From assembly GCF_902859585.1 (NCBI RefSeq), contig NZ_CADIJM010000004.1, forward strand, positions 353,581 through 417,580: 64,000 nt of DNA. The letters run 5' to 3'. The translations under genes and the position numbers were made by a program. The notes under the pieces are model-generated. The model searched no databases, was not told the DNA's origin, and worked only from the letters and a program-made list of their open reading frames with translations. The number at the start of each line of letters is the position of its first letter. Position 1 is the first letter of the stretch. Shown here in pieces: positions 26,356 to 35,843 of this stretch. The stretch is from Achromobacter animicus. Lineage in GTDB: Bacteria; Pseudomonadota; Gammaproteobacteria; Burkholderiales; Burkholderiaceae_B.

Positions 26356-26695
26356 ACAGGAGAGCCAGACCTCGGCTCTGCCCGGCTGCGCGCCAATTGG
26401 GACGGCAGGAGAGCGGATCGACGGGAAACGGCAGCGTAATAGTTGATGTGACAACGATTTTTCGCCGGGGATGATAGCACCGGGCGCCGCACGCATTCCG
26501 GCCCCGATATCGCCGATTCCACACATATGGTCACAAACTGATGCGCTCATGCACCCCGGGTGCGGCCGACGGCCGCTATCCTTGCCGCCCGGTAAGCCCT
26601 TCACGCCGGTCCCGCCGCCCATCCCGGATCGCGGCGCGCGGCCGAACCGCCTTCGTAGCGTAAATGACGCCCAGCGTAAAGGACGCCCCGCGAGA
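26356..26695. other. Intergenic region upstream of two divergent genes
   Basis: 340 bp with no convincing gene. It must hold promoters for the TauE-like gene and for the zinc-ribbon gene. The sequence ATGACGCCCA occurs twice, at 26664 and at the start codon at 26696, a small direct repeat of the translation start. Confidence 0.5.
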
Positions 26696-27574
26696 ATGAC
26701 GCCCAAACAGACCACTATCAACACGGTGACGCTAACCTGCTCCACGTGCGGCAGCGCCAGTTTCACCAAGCTGGACACCAACGAATACCAGTGCAGCCAC
26801 TGCCATGCGGTGACGCTGGTCGAAGACAACGTCGCGCAGCGGCTGGAAAAGATCCTGCGCAACATCCAGCAGCCCAAGCCTGCGCCCATCAAGCCGGCCG
26901 CCATCGTGGCGATCTCGGCGGCGATCCTTGCCGCCGTCATCATCCCGCTGGTCGTCTCATCGCTGGGTTCGCGCCCGTCGCCCCTGCCCGCCCGCATTGT
27001 CGAACCGCCCATCGACGCCTCGCTGGTCAAGCTGACGGACGTGCAGGAGGTCAAGACGCGCGGGCGCAACGAGCTGGTCATGATCGTGCGCAACGAGACC
27101 GGCCGGAAGATCGACGTGCCGCGCGTGACGGCATCGTTCTTCCAGGGCGACCTGTCGCTGTCCACCGTGTCGGGCTCGGCGCCCGCGCGCTCGCTGGAAC
27201 CGGGGGAGTACACCCCGCTGAAGATATCGTTGCCGTCCAAGGCGTACAGCCGCTATGACTTGCAGGTCGGCACGCCGTCGCCCGCGCGCGGCAAGAACAA
27301 CGACGTGGCAGCCAGCCGCGTTCAGCTTGTGCGCAATGACGGCAATTACCGTCTGGTCGGCTTGATCCGCAACCAGGGCACCAACCCCGCCAGCAGCACG
27401 CAGATCACCGTCATGCTGTACGGCGCGGACGGCGGCCTGATCGGCACGGGCAACGGCTACGCGACCGCCAGCCCGCTGGCCCCCGACGCGCTGACGTCCT
27501 TCGACGTGCGCTGCGAAATGCTGCGCGATGGCGAGGTCGCCTCCTACGATTACATGGTGCAAAGTGAAAGCTGA
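26696..27574 (+). CDS. Zinc-ribbon membrane protein with C-terminal FxLYD-like domain
   Basis: Predicted 292 aa. A zinc ribbon sits at the N-terminus (CSTCG ... CSHCH, residues about 15-38), followed by a linker and one transmembrane helix (AIVAISAAILAAVIIPLVVSSL, about 66-88). The C-terminal half has two beta-rich segments of the type LVMIVRNETGRKIDVPRVTASFF and VGLIRNQGTNPASSTQITVMLYGADG, resembling FxLYD domains. This implies cytoplasmic zinc binding and a periplasmic beta domain. It is coupled to a related gene downstream. The biological role is unknown. Confidence 0.72.
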   Translation: MTPKQTTINTVTLTCSTCGSASFTKLDTNEYQCSHCHAVTLVEDNVAQRLEKILRNIQQPKPAPIKPAAIVAISAAILAAVIIPLVVSSLGSRPSPLPARIVEPPIDASLVKLTDVQEVKTRGRNELVMIVRNETGRKIDVPRVTASFFQGDLSLSTVSGSAPARSLEPGEYTPLKISLPSKAYSRYDLQVGTPSPARGKNNDVAASRVQLVRNDGNYRLVGLIRNQGTNPASSTQITVMLYGADGGLIGTGNGYATASPLAPDALTSFDVRCEMLRDGEVASYDYMVQSES

Positions 27575-28457
27575 CCCCTCCTCCTCCCGGCGCCTGTCGC
27601 GGCCGGCCCTGGCAGGGCTGGCGCTGATCCTGTTTGGCGCGGGCGGGTATGCCGCGTGGAAATACACCGCGCTGGGATCCGCCAGCCCGCCCCCGGCGCA
27701 GGCGCAGGCCGTGACCAAATCCGCCGAGCCCGAGGCCAAGCCGCCCGTCAGCCGCATCGTGCGCGTCAGCCCGGCCAACACGCGGGTCATCGACCACGTC
27801 CGTCTGACCACCGAAGAACTGCTGGACCCGGATTTCGCCCTGTTTGATGCCGGGGCATTGAAGCTGTCCGCACCTCGCCGGCTGCTGGACGAAATCGAAC
27901 GCCCGGTGCTGTATGCCGAACTGGTCAACACCAGCGACCAGTTCGTAGCGCTGTCGCCCCGGGCGGAAATCGCGGTGTTCGACGGGTCGCGTCCGCTCGA
28001 GCTGCGCCAGGCCTGGAGCCTGCCGACGCATCTGTACCCTGGCGAGCGCGTGCCCGTGGCGCTGACCGGGCGCGTGGAACGCTTTACGGAAGTGAAAACC
28101 AACTGGCTGCCCGCCAAACGCGCTGCCCTGCCCGGCCCGCGTCCGCAGTTGGCCGTCACGGTGGAAAACACCGAAGCCGCCATCGGCACCGGCACGCTGA
28201 ACTTTACCTACCGCTTCCGTTACAAGTACGTGACGGTGCACGGTAGGGTGCGCAACGACAGCAGCAGCGAGGTCGAGAAGGTGCGCGTGTGGGTCAGCCT
28301 GTACGACGCGCAGGATCAGCTCACCGGTGCCACGTTCCAGGAACTGCGGGTGCCGCGTCTGCCGCCGGGCGACAGTGCGCCGTTCCAGGTGGACGTCAAG
28401 CAATACGGCGGCAACTTTGCCCGCGTCGGCGTGGTGTACGACGCCACGGCGCCCTGA
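27564..28457 (+). CDS. Membrane-anchored FxLYD-like protein, partner of the zinc-ribbon gene
   Basis: Predicted 297 aa from a GTG at 27564 that overlaps the previous stop by 11 nt. One N-terminal membrane helix (residues about 14-34), a Pro/Ala-rich linker, then two beta-rich domains: VLYAELVNTSDQFVALSPRAEIAVFDG and VTVHGRVRNDSSSEVEKVRVWVSLYDAQDQL. The domain type matches the C-terminus of the preceding protein, so the two may have arisen by duplication and act together in the periplasm. I cannot assign a function. A terminator follows. Confidence 0.68.
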   Translation: MKADPSSSRRLSRPALAGLALILFGAGGYAAWKYTALGSASPPPAQAQAVTKSAEPEAKPPVSRIVRVSPANTRVIDHVRLTTEELLDPDFALFDAGALKLSAPRRLLDEIERPVLYAELVNTSDQFVALSPRAEIAVFDGSRPLELRQAWSLPTHLYPGERVPVALTGRVERFTEVKTNWLPAKRAALPGPRPQLAVTVENTEAAIGTGTLNFTYRFRYKYVTVHGRVRNDSSSEVEKVRVWVSLYDAQDQLTGATFQELRVPRLPPGDSAPFQVDVKQYGGNFARVGVVYDATAP

Positions 28458-28484
28458 CCGGCTGGCGGTGGGCTGTTTTACCGA

Positions 28485-28509
28485 AGCGGCCCACGGGGCC
28501 GCTTTTTCT
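28485..28509 (+). terminator. Terminator after the FxLYD gene pair
   Basis: Stem AGCGGCCC / GGGCCGCT with a 3-nt loop followed by TTTTCTTT, 27 nt after the stop. Confidence 0.85.
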
Positions 28510-28690
28510 TTGCGGGGCGCCTGGGCCATTGTCGTCCAGGCGCCCCCGCTTCCACCTCCCCACCCGCTGCCGCGTGCCACCCGACTCCTGCCGCCCGAGG
28601 CTCGCCGCCGGCGACGAACGCCGGACGCCCGACGTCGGACGCCCGTCGCCCCGCCAAGGCGTCGCCACCGAACAACAGCTATCGGCTCAA

Positions 28691-28711
28691 GTCTTATATA
28701 AGATATAAGAC
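28691..28711. promoter_or_regulatory. Inverted repeat operator upstream of acnB
   Basis: GTCTTATA-N5-TATAAGAC, a perfect 21-bp inverted repeat inside an AT-rich stretch 79 nt before the acnB ATG. The identical element, with flanking bases giving 26 identical positions, precedes acnA at 36873-36893. Symmetry suggests a dimeric regulator; the TATAAG half could overlap a -10 box. Confidence 0.8.
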
Positions 28712-28789
28712 ATTTGCTACCGGCCCCCACTTGCTTCTACAATTCCGGCCGACAACCCTTCTTCCAACCCGACTTTGAGCAGGCCTCAC

Positions 28790-31381
28790 ATGCTGGATAC
28801 TTACCGCCAACACGTCGCCGAACGCGCGGCTCTGGGGATTCCCCCGCTGCCCCTTACGGCCAAACAAACCGCTGAACTGATCGAACTGCTGAAGAACCCG
28901 CCCGCTGGCGAGGAGCAGAACCTGGTCGAGCTGCTGACGCATCGCGTGCCGGCCGGCGTGGACGATGCCGCCAAGGTCAAGGCCTCCTACCTGGCCGCCG
29001 TGGCGCTGGGCAAGGAAGCTTGTGCGCTGATCAGCCGTGCCAAGGCGACGCAACTGCTGGGCACGATGCTCGGCGGCTACAACATTGGCCCGCTGGTCGA
29101 CCTGCTGGATGATGCGGAAATCGGCACCATCGCCGCCGATGCGCTCAAGAAGACCCTTTTGATGTTCGACGCCTTCCACGACGTGAAGGAAAAGGCCGAC
29201 AAGGGCAACGCCAACGCCAAGTCCGTGCTGCAAAGCTGGGCCGACGCCGAATGGTTCACCAGCCGTCCGGAACTGCCGGAAAGCCTGACCATCACGGTCT
29301 TCAAGGTCCCTGGCGAAACCAACACCGACGACCTGTCGCCCGCCCCCGACGCCACCACGCGTCCCGACATCCCGATGCACGCCCTGGCGATGCTCAAGAA
29401 CAAGCGCGACGGCGCTGCGTTCGAACCGGAAGAAGACGGCAAGCGCGGCCCGGTCAAGTTCATCGAATCCCTGAAGGAAAAGGGCCACCTGGTCGCCTAC
29501 GTGGGCGACGTGGTCGGCACGGGTTCGTCGCGCAAGTCGGCCACCAACTCGGTGCTGTGGTTCACGGGCGAAGACATCCCCTTCGTGCCGAACAAGCGCT
29601 TTGGCGGCGTGTGCCTGGGCAACAAGATCGCCCCGATCTTCTACAACACGATGGAAGACGCCGGCGCCCTGCCGATCGAACTCGACGTTTCCAAGATGGA
29701 AATGGGCGACGTGGTCGAACTGCGCCCCTACGACGGCAAGGCCATCAAGAACGGTGAAGTCATCGCCGAATTCGAGGTCAAGTCCGACGTGCTGTTCGAC
29801 GAAGTGCGCGCCGGCGGCCGCATTCCGCTGATCATCGGCCGCGGCCTGACCGCCAAGGCCCGCGAAGCGCTGGGTCTGGCGCCCTCGACGCTGTTCCGCC
29901 TGCCCAAGGATCCGGTCGACTCCGGCCGCGGCTACACGCTGGCCCAGAAGATGGTCGGCCGTGCCTGCGGCCTGCCGGAAGGCAAGGGTATCCGCCCGGG
30001 CACCTACTGCGAACCGAAGATGACCTCGGTCGGCAGCCAGGACACCACCGGCCCGATGACCCGCGACGAACTGAAGGACCTGGCCTGCCTGGGCTTCTCG
30101 TCCGACCTGGTGATGCAGTCGTTCTGCCACACCGCCGCCTACCCCAAGCCCGTCGACGTCAAGACGCACCACACGCTGCCTGAGTTCATCAGCACGCGTG
30201 GCGGCGTGTCGCTGCGTCCCGGCGACGGCGTGATCCACTCGTGGCTGAACCGCATGCTGCTGCCCGACACCGTCGGCACCGGCGGCGACTCGCACACCCG
30301 CTTCCCCATCGGCATCTCGTTCCCCGCCGGCTCGGGCCTGGTGGCCTTTGCCGCCGCCACCGGCGTCATGCCGCTGGACATGCCGGAATCGGTGCTGGTC
30401 CGCTTCAAGGGCAAGCTGCAACCCGGCGTCACGCTGCGCGACCTGGTCAACGCCATCCCGCTGTACGCCATCAAGCAAGGCCTGCTGACGGTTGCCAAGC
30501 AAGGCAAGAAGAACATCTTCTCCGGCCGCATCCTGGAAATCGAAGGCCTGCCCGACCTGAAGGTCGAACAAGCCTTTGAACTGTCCGACGCCTCGGCCGA
30601 GCGCTCGGCCGCCGGTTGCTCGGTGTTCCTGAACAAGGAACCGATCATCGAGTACATCAACAGCAACATCGTGATGCTCAAGTGGATGATCGCCAACGGC
30701 TACGAAGACGAGCGCACGCTGGGCCGCCGCATCAAAGCGATGGAAGCCTGGCTGGCCGATCCCAAGCTGCTGGAGCCGGACGCCGACGCCGAATACGCCG
30801 CGGTCATCGAGATCGACCTGGCCGACGTGCATGAGCCCATCGTTGCCTGCCCGAACGACCCCGACGACGTCAAGACGCTGTCGGAAGTCGCCGGCGCCAA
30901 GATCGACGAAGTGTTCATCGGCAGCTGCATGACCAACATCGGCCACTTCCGCGCAGCGTCCAAGCTGCTCGAAGGCAAGCGCGACATTCCGGTCAAGCTG
31001 TGGGTCGCTCCCCCGACCAAGATGGACGCCACGCAGCTGACCGAGGAAGGCCACTACGGCGTGTTCGGCACCGCCGGCGCCCGCACCGAAATGCCGGGCT
31101 GCTCGCTGTGCATGGGCAACCAGGCGCAGGTCCGCGAAGGCGCGACGGTCATGTCGACCAGCACCCGCAACTTCCCGAACCGCCTGGGCAAGAACACGAA
31201 CGTGTACCTGGGTTCGGCCGAACTGGCCGCCATCTGCTCGAAGCTTGGCCGCATCCCGACCAAGGACGAGTACATGGCCGACATGGGCGTCATCAACAAG
31301 AGCGGCGACCAGATCTACCAGTACCTGAACTTCGACAAGATCGCCGACTACAAGGACGTGGCGGACGTGATCGAGGTCTGA
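28790..31381 (+). CDS. acnB: Aconitate hydratase B
   Basis: Predicted 863 aa, normal AcnB length. It isomerises citrate to isocitrate in the TCA cycle (and acts on 2-methyl-cis-aconitate in the 2-methylcitrate cycle). The N-terminal HEAT-like domain (1-155) and the swivel domain precede the catalytic core. The 4Fe-4S ligands are Cys713 ([10 protein letters not shown]), Cys771 and Cys774 ([10 protein letters not shown]). The ATG at 28790 matches the family start MLDTYRQHV. Monocistronic between its own operator region and a strong terminator; likely co-regulated with acnA. Confidence 0.98.
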   Translation: MLDTYRQHVAERAALGIPPLPLTAKQTAELIELLKNPPAGEEQNLVELLTHRVPAGVDDAAKVKASYLAAVALGKEACALISRAKATQLLGTMLGGYNIGPLVDLLDDAEIGTIAADALKKTLLMFDAFHDVKEKADKGNANAKSVLQSWADAEWFTSRPELPESLTITVFKVPGETNTDDLSPAPDATTRPDIPMHALAMLKNKRDGAAFEPEEDGKRGPVKFIESLKEKGHLVAYVGDVVGTGSSRKSATNSVLWFTGEDIPFVPNKRFGGVCLGNKIAPIFYNTMEDAGALPIELDVSKMEMGDVVELRPYDGKAIKNGEVIAEFEVKSDVLFDEVRAGGRIPLIIGRGLTAKAREALGLAPSTLFRLPKDPVDSGRGYTLAQKMVGRACGLPEGKGIRPGTYCEPKMTSVGSQDTTGPMTRDELKDLACLGFSSDLVMQSFCHTAAYPKPVDVKTHHTLPEFISTRGGVSLRPGDGVIHSWLNRMLLPDTVGTGGDSHTRFPIGISFPAGSGLVAFAAATGVMPLDMPESVLVRFKGKLQPGVTLRDLVNAIPLYAIKQGLLTVAKQGKKNIFSGRILEIEGLPDLKVEQAFELSDASAERSAAGCSVFLNKEPIIEYINSNIVMLKWMIANGYEDERTLGRRIKAMEAWLADPKLLEPDADAEYAAVIEIDLADVHEPIVACPNDPDDVKTLSEVAGAKIDEVFIGSCMTNIGHFRAASKLLEGKRDIPVKLWVAPPTKMDATQLTEEGHYGVFGTAGARTEMPGCSLCMGNQAQVREGATVMSTSTRNFPNRLGKNTNVYLGSAELAAICSKLGRIPTKDEYMADMGVINKSGDQIYQYLNFDKIADYKDVADVIEV

Positions 31382-31416
31382 TCCCGACTCCCCTGCCAGG
31401 CCTTGCGGCCTGAACA

Positions 31417-31451
31417 ACGGCCCCGTGCAATCGCCCGGGGCCGTTTTTTTT
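31417..31451 (+). terminator. Terminator after acnB
   Basis: ACGGCCCC / GGGGCCGT stem with eight T residues, about 35 nt after the stop. Confidence 0.93.
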
Positions 31452-31587
31452 GCCCTTATCCGGGCAATTCGGATCGGCGCGCAGCCTGTATAACGAAACG
31501 TTTCAATACAATCCAGGCATGCCGGTGAGACGTCGGCCGCCAACGCCGGGGAAGCCCCGGCGCATTTTTCCTGGAGGAAGCCTGCCA

Positions 31588-32184
31588 ATGATCCGGCTAT
31601 TGCCGCCGACGCTGTTGCTGACGCTAGCCGGCTGCGCCACCGCGCCGCCCTCGAATCCCGACAACATCTGCGCCATCTTCCGAGAGAAACCGGAATGGCA
31701 CGACGCGGCGCTGGACGTGCAGAAGAAATGGGGCGCCCCGGTGCCGGTGCCCATCGCGATGATGTACCAGGAGTCGTCCTTCAAGCACGACGCTTTGCCG
31801 CCGCGCTATTACTTTCTGGGCTTCATCCCGTGGGGCCGCGTCAGTTCCGCCTATGGGTATGCGCAGGCCAAGGACGAAACCTGGGCCGACTACAAGCGCG
31901 AAGCGGGCGGCTGGACGTCCAGCCGGGACAATTTTGCCGACGCGCTCGACTTCATGGGCTGGTACATGAGCAAGACGCAGCGCATCAACGGGATCTCTAA
32001 GTGGGATGCGTATGGGCAGTACCTGAACTATCACGAAGGCTGGACCGGATACCGCAACCGTAGTTATGACCGTAAGGCGTGGTTGAAGACCGTGTCGCAG
32101 AAAGTGCAGGCGCGCGCCGAGAAATTTACCGCGCAGTACAAGAGCTGCGAGTCGAGCCTGTCGCGGGGCGGATGGTTCTGGTAA
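31588..32184 (+). CDS. Lipoprotein with SLT/lysozyme-like fold
   Basis: Predicted 198 aa. A lipobox LAGC with Cys16 ends the signal peptide, so the protein is lipid-anchored. The mature part contains YQESSF with Glu62, the catalytic-Glu context of soluble lytic transglycosylases, and a conserved YGYAQAKDETWADYK stretch, suggesting a peptidoglycan lytic transglycosylase-like enzyme (SLT-like family). Strong GGAGG ribosome site before the ATG at 31588. Monocistronic. Activity is inferred from the motif only. Confidence 0.82.
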   Translation: MIRLLPPTLLLTLAGCATAPPSNPDNICAIFREKPEWHDAALDVQKKWGAPVPVPIAMMYQESSFKHDALPPRYYFLGFIPWGRVSSAYGYAQAKDETWADYKREAGGWTSSRDNFADALDFMGWYMSKTQRINGISKWDAYGQYLNYHEGWTGYRNRSYDRKAWLKTVSQKVQARAEKFTAQYKSCESSLSRGGWFW

Positions 32185-32199
32185 GGCGTCGCCTGTCGA

Positions 32200-32293
32200 G
32201 TGTCTGACACCCGCAGAGACGGCGGTACAGGCTGAGGATCGTCTCCCGAGGGTGTCAGACACCGTTGTGCCGAGGGTGTCAGACACCGTTGTG
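32200..32293. repeat. Palindromic GGTGTCWGACACC repeats, one pair in tandem
   Basis: The core GTGTCTGACAC occurs at 32200-32210. GGTGTCAGACACC occurs at 32251-32263 and 32275-32287, the latter two inside a 24-bp direct repeat (32246-32269 and 32270-32293). The same palindrome recurs after acnA at 39781 and 39832, always next to a 3' end. Confidence 0.9.
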
Positions 32294-32313
32294 CACCTAT
32301 GCGGCGACAGGCC

Positions 32314-32353
32314 AAAAAAATCCCCCGCGCCGCAAGGCATTCGGGGGATTTTT
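32314..32353. terminator. Bidirectional terminator
   Basis: Stem AATCCCCCG / CGGGGGATT flanked by an A-run on the left and a T-run on the right, so it can end both the lipoprotein transcript and the siderophore receptor transcript. Confidence 0.9.
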
Positions 32354-32379
32354 CATGTACGGGCATCAGCCCGCAGCGA

Positions 32380-34611
32380 TCAGAAGTCCATGCTCGCCGA
32401 CAGCGAGAACGTGCGCGGGCCGCCCAGGACGAGGTAGCCGTTGCCCGGGTAACCGCCCACCGACGACCAGTAGTTGCGATTGGCGATGTTGTCGACGCGG
32501 GCGCGCAGCGTCACGACGTGGCCGTCGACGTCCATCATGTAGCGCAGGCCGGCGTCAAAGCGCGTCCAGCCGGGAACCTTGAGCGTGTTGGCGTCATCGG
32601 CATACGACGAGCCGGTGTAGACCACGCGGCCATCGATGGCCAGGCCTTCCACGCCCGGGATGTCCCATTCCACGCCCATGTTGGCCTGGAAGCGCGGCAC
32701 GCCGATCACGCGGTTGCCGTTCAGCGAGGCGGTGCCGGTCTTGACCTGCTTGGCATCCAGCCAGGTCAGGCCGCCCAGGAGACGAACGCTGCGCACGGGC
32801 TCGCCGAAGACGGTCAGTTCGACGCCTTGGTGGCGGTCCTTGCCCGAATTGGTCAGCTCGTTGCTGGCGTTGTAGGCCGCGCGCGGCTTGTCGGTCGAGA
32901 AGAACGCCAGGCCGCCACCGAGGCTCTCGCCTTCATACTTCACGCCCACTTCCTTCTGCTTGGACACGAAGGGCGGCAGGCTCTGGCCCACGTTCGGCAC
33001 CGGACGGCCGCCAGCGGTTGCGGGCGCGGTCGGGCCGGCAACCAAGGCTTCGATGTAGTTGGCATACAGCGAAACGCTCGGCGCCACCTTGAACACCAGA
33101 CCGAAGGCCGGCGAATTGTGGCTGGCGTCGTAGGCGCCGCTTTCCGCGCCGGTGTTGTAGGCGTAGTCACGTTGCGACATGCGCTGATGACGAATGCCGG
33201 CGGTGAACAGCACCTTGTCGTCAAGGAAGGACATCGTGTCGCCGATGGCATAGCTGCTCAGGCGGGTACGGCCTTGCAACGCGGGGTTGTCCAGATCGTT
33301 GCCGCGCAGCGCGCCGGCACTGAATGCAGGCTTGTCGTACGAGATGGGATCGTAGATGTTCGTGGGGAACGTGTTGCGGAAGTCCATCACGTACGCGTTC
33401 TTCTTCTTCAGATCGAACCACGAGGCCGACACGACGAATTCGTGACCCACGGGACCGGTGCGCAACTTGCCGCGCAGGCCGATTTCTCCCGTGTTGACGC
33501 TGTCTTCGCGGGTGTTGTCGAAGCGGTAGAAATTGCCGGCGCCGGTGCTGCCATTGGTGAGCGTGATGTTGCCCAGCGAATTGGCTTCGTCGCTACGGCG
33601 CATGCCGAACGCGCCGTACGCGGTCAGCTTGTCGCTGAAGTCATGTTCGGCGCGCAACGTGCCGAAGACGTCGCGCTCGTTGGAATAGGTCCACGGCTGC
33701 GCATAGTTCGAGCTGGCGTCCGGTGCATCGGGCACGGTCGTGACCCCGGCGCCCAGCGTCACGTTGGGACGCGGACGCTTGAGCTTGTTTTCCTGCCAGC
33801 CGATGTCGGCGGACAGGCGCGTGTCGGCCGACCGCCAGTCCAGGCCCAGCGAAACGACGCTGGTGCGGCTGTGTTCGTCATCGATCGCCGTGTCGCCGCT
33901 GCGTTGTGCGGCGTTCAGGCGGATGCCGGTACTGTCATCCGGGCCGAAGCGGCGCGCGATGTCGGTGGAAAGCTGGAATTGGCCGCCGCTGGAAACGCCC
34001 GTGGTGACGCGCGTCAGCGGTTCGTTCGGCGCGCGCTTGGGCACCAGGTTGATCACGCCGCCGATGCCGCCGCCGCCGGGCGTCGCGCCCGTCAGGAAGG
34101 CGGTTGCGCCGCGGAGCACTTCCACGCGCTCGAACAGTTCGGTGGCAATGTATTGGCGGGGAAGCAGGCTGTAGAGGCCGTTGTAGGCCACATCATCCGA
34201 GCTCAGGATGAAGCCGCGAATGAAGTACGACTCCTGGAAATTGCCGAAGCCGCGCGCCACGCGCACGCCCGAGTCGTTCTGCAGCACATCGCCCACGCTC
34301 TTCGCCTGACGATCCTGGATCAGCTCATTCGTGTAGCTGGTCACGCTGAACGGCGTGTTCATGAAATCCTCGGTGCCGAGGATGCCGACACGGCCGCCGC
34401 GGGCCACCTGGCCGCCCGCGAACGGCGCCGACAGGCCGCCGGCGGACGCGTCAGCGCTCGCCTCGACCCGGATGGCGTCCATCGAGGTCACGGGACCGCT
34501 GGTCGTGGCGGGCTGGGTCGTCTGGGGGGCTGTCTGGGGCGCGGTCTGGGCGTGGACGGCGCCAAAGCACGGCAGCGCGGCGGCCATGCAAGCGAGAGTT
34601 CTGATTTTCAT
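32380..34611 (-). CDS. TonB-dependent siderophore receptor
   Basis: Predicted 743 aa outer-membrane receptor. Signal peptide 1-22, then the plug domain (about 60-200: MNTPFSVTSYTNELIQDRQAKSVGDVL, VLRGATAFLTGATPGGGGIGGVINLV) and a 22-strand barrel ending in Phe (LSASMDF). There is no N-terminal STN signalling domain, so it is not a transducer. The ATG at 34611 is chosen to begin the signal peptide; the upstream frame is non-coding. A Fur box lies upstream. No siderophore biosynthesis or ABC genes are near, suggesting uptake of a foreign siderophore. Confidence 0.94.
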   Translation of the reverse strand: MKIRTLACMAAALPCFGAVHAQTAPQTAPQTTQPATTSGPVTSMDAIRVEASADASAGGLSAPFAGGQVARGGRVGILGTEDFMNTPFSVTSYTNELIQDRQAKSVGDVLQNDSGVRVARGFGNFQESYFIRGFILSSDDVAYNGLYSLLPRQYIATELFERVEVLRGATAFLTGATPGGGGIGGVINLVPKRAPNEPLTRVTTGVSSGGQFQLSTDIARRFGPDDSTGIRLNAAQRSGDTAIDDEHSRTSVVSLGLDWRSADTRLSADIGWQENKLKRPRPNVTLGAGVTTVPDAPDASSNYAQPWTYSNERDVFGTLRAEHDFSDKLTAYGAFGMRRSDEANSLGNITLTNGSTGAGNFYRFDNTREDSVNTGEIGLRGKLRTGPVGHEFVVSASWFDLKKKNAYVMDFRNTFPTNIYDPISYDKPAFSAGALRGNDLDNPALQGRTRLSSYAIGDTMSFLDDKVLFTAGIRHQRMSQRDYAYNTGAESGAYDASHNSPAFGLVFKVAPSVSLYANYIEALVAGPTAPATAGGRPVPNVGQSLPPFVSKQKEVGVKYEGESLGGGLAFFSTDKPRAAYNASNELTNSGKDRHQGVELTVFGEPVRSVRLLGGLTWLDAKQVKTGTASLNGNRVIGVPRFQANMGVEWDIPGVEGLAIDGRVVYTGSSYADDANTLKVPGWTRFDAGLRYMMDVDGHVVTLRARVDNIANRNYWSSVGGYPGNGYLVLGGPRTFSLSASMDF

Positions 34612-34695
34612 AGGGGGACGCTGGTGGTGCGGAAACAAGCTCCGCGGTGCGGTGGGGAGATCCGCTTGAGAGATCTGACGCGCTAGATGTTACCA

Positions 34696-34714
34696 AAAGA
34701 GAATCGTTCTCATT
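34696..34714. promoter_or_regulatory. Fur box upstream of the siderophore receptor
   Basis: AATGAGAACGATTCTC on the minus strand, with the core palindrome GAGAA-TCG-TTCTC, matches the hexamer-type Fur operator well. It lies about 85-100 nt before the receptor ATG and indicates repression in iron-replete cells. Confidence 0.75.
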
Positions 34715-34774
34715 GCGTCCCTCAAGAAGAATCCGTGTCCAACGTTGCGGCTGAACAACAGATTCCGTCCTGAT

Positions 34775-35692
34775 TCAGCAGATGCTCAATGCATCTTCCG
34801 TCGCCGGGCTCTCCACGGCGTCGTATGCCGTCAGCGCCTCGGCTAGGGCCGCATCGGCAGCCGGCGTGATGCCGGCGCCCTGCTCCGACGCCGCCACGAC
34901 GGCGGGGCCGGCCACCAGCACAAAATGAACGGGCACCTTGCCCGCCATCAGCAGCAGCACCCCTTCTTCACCATCCGGCGTGGCGCTGGCGGCAGCGGCG
35001 GAACCGGCGGGCAACACCGCAAAGTCCGGATCGCCCCCCGCCACCTTGGGCAGTGGCGGCCCGCCCTTGCTGCGGTGCCGGGCGCGCACGCCCAGGTCGC
35101 CCTGCACCGCATAGAACCAGGCATTCCAGCCAGGTGGCATGGGCAGGAGCGTCGTCGCGCCCGGCCGCAGCCAGCCGTCCAGGATCAGCAGCGGTTCGGG
35201 CGTGCACAAGGGCGATTCAAGACCGGCATAGCTGCCCGCCACCACGCGCACCTTGCCCGAGGGGGTCTGGATGACCGGCATGTCCGCAGCGCGCAGCAAC
35301 GACGTAGACGGCGGCAGGGACTTCAGATGCGCCGGGTGGTCGATGAAGATCTGCAGTCCGTGCAGCGTGGCGTCGCCCGCCGGCCGCTGCGCGTGCACGA
35401 TGCCTCGCCCGGCTTGTGTCCACTGCAGGTCGCCCGCGCGGATTTCGCGATTGTTCTCGATGCCTTCCAGGCTCTGCATGACGCCCGTGCTGTCTTCCAG
35501 CAGCAGCGTCGCGGCGCTGACGCCGGCGTGCGTATGTGGCTCAAACGTGGGACCCGTCATGACGAAGTGGTCCACCAGCACCACGGGCGACATGCACCCC
35601 GAAAAATCGGTATGGCGGAACTGACGGATGGTGCAGGCGTCGCCCAGGTAGCGGCTGGATCCGGCGATGACGGCGCTGAGATGAAGAGTCAA
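34775..35692 (-). CDS. Pirin-family protein
   Basis: Predicted 305 aa, two cupin domains. The N-terminal metal-binding signature is FEPHTHAGVSAATLLLE followed by GDLQWTQAGRGIVHAQRP; the C-terminal cupin is more degenerate. Pirins bind Fe(II) and some have quercetinase activity or act as redox-responsive cofactors. The reading frame begins with TTG at 35692 behind AAGG about 12 nt upstream, a rare start. It is divergent from the LysR gene, which probably controls it. Confidence 0.88.
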   Translation of the reverse strand: MTLHLSAVIAGSSRYLGDACTIRQFRHTDFSGCMSPVVLVDHFVMTGPTFEPHTHAGVSAATLLLEDSTGVMQSLEGIENNREIRAGDLQWTQAGRGIVHAQRPAGDATLHGLQIFIDHPAHLKSLPPSTSLLRAADMPVIQTPSGKVRVVAGSYAGLESPLCTPEPLLILDGWLRPGATTLLPMPPGWNAWFYAVQGDLGVRARHRSKGGPPLPKVAGGDPDFAVLPAGSAAAASATPDGEEGVLLLMAGKVPVHFVLVAGPAVVAASEQGAGITPAADAALAEALTAYDAVESPATEDALSIC

Positions 35693-35782
35693 AAAGTGCT
35701 GCCTTGCTGTTTGCTGAACATGTATTGCGGCGACAGCTTATGAGGTCGGCCCGCCGGACAGTAGGGGCCAATTTCAGGAATA

Positions 35783-35805
35783 ATTGTCCCGGCCGTCAGG
35801 ACAAT
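35783..35805. promoter_or_regulatory. LysR-type operator candidate between pirin and lysR genes
   Basis: ATTGTCC-N9-GGACAAT, a 23-bp interrupted inverted repeat of the T-N11-A class bound by LysR regulators, positioned 39 nt before the lysR ATG and 91 nt before the pirin start. It fits control of the pirin gene and autoregulation. Confidence 0.7.
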
Positions 35806-35843
35806 GCCACCAAATTTTCGAATTTCTCCTATTAAAACGCTGT

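Larger units (their letters stand above)
28458..28789. other. Intergenic region upstream of acnB
   Basis: 332 bp: a terminator at 28485-28509, a GC-rich stretch with a GGACGCCCG direct repeat near 28621-28645, then the AT-rich acnB control region with the 21-bp inverted repeat at 28691-28711 and about 78 nt of leader. No gene seen. Confidence 0.6.

Noticed and set aside
28621-28645. GGACGCCCG direct repeat before acnB as an operator
   Set aside because: Short, GC-rich and in low-complexity sequence; the nearby 21-bp inverted repeat is a far better candidate.
28694-31588. 964-codon antisense open frame opposite acnB
   Set aside because: It mirrors the codon bias of acnB in a GC-rich genome; the protein has no recognisable family features, while acnB is unmistakable.
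32246-32293. Possible CRISPR or attachment site
   Set aside because: Only two 24-bp copies with no spacer, no integrase or cas gene nearby; better explained as a duplicated intergenic palindrome.
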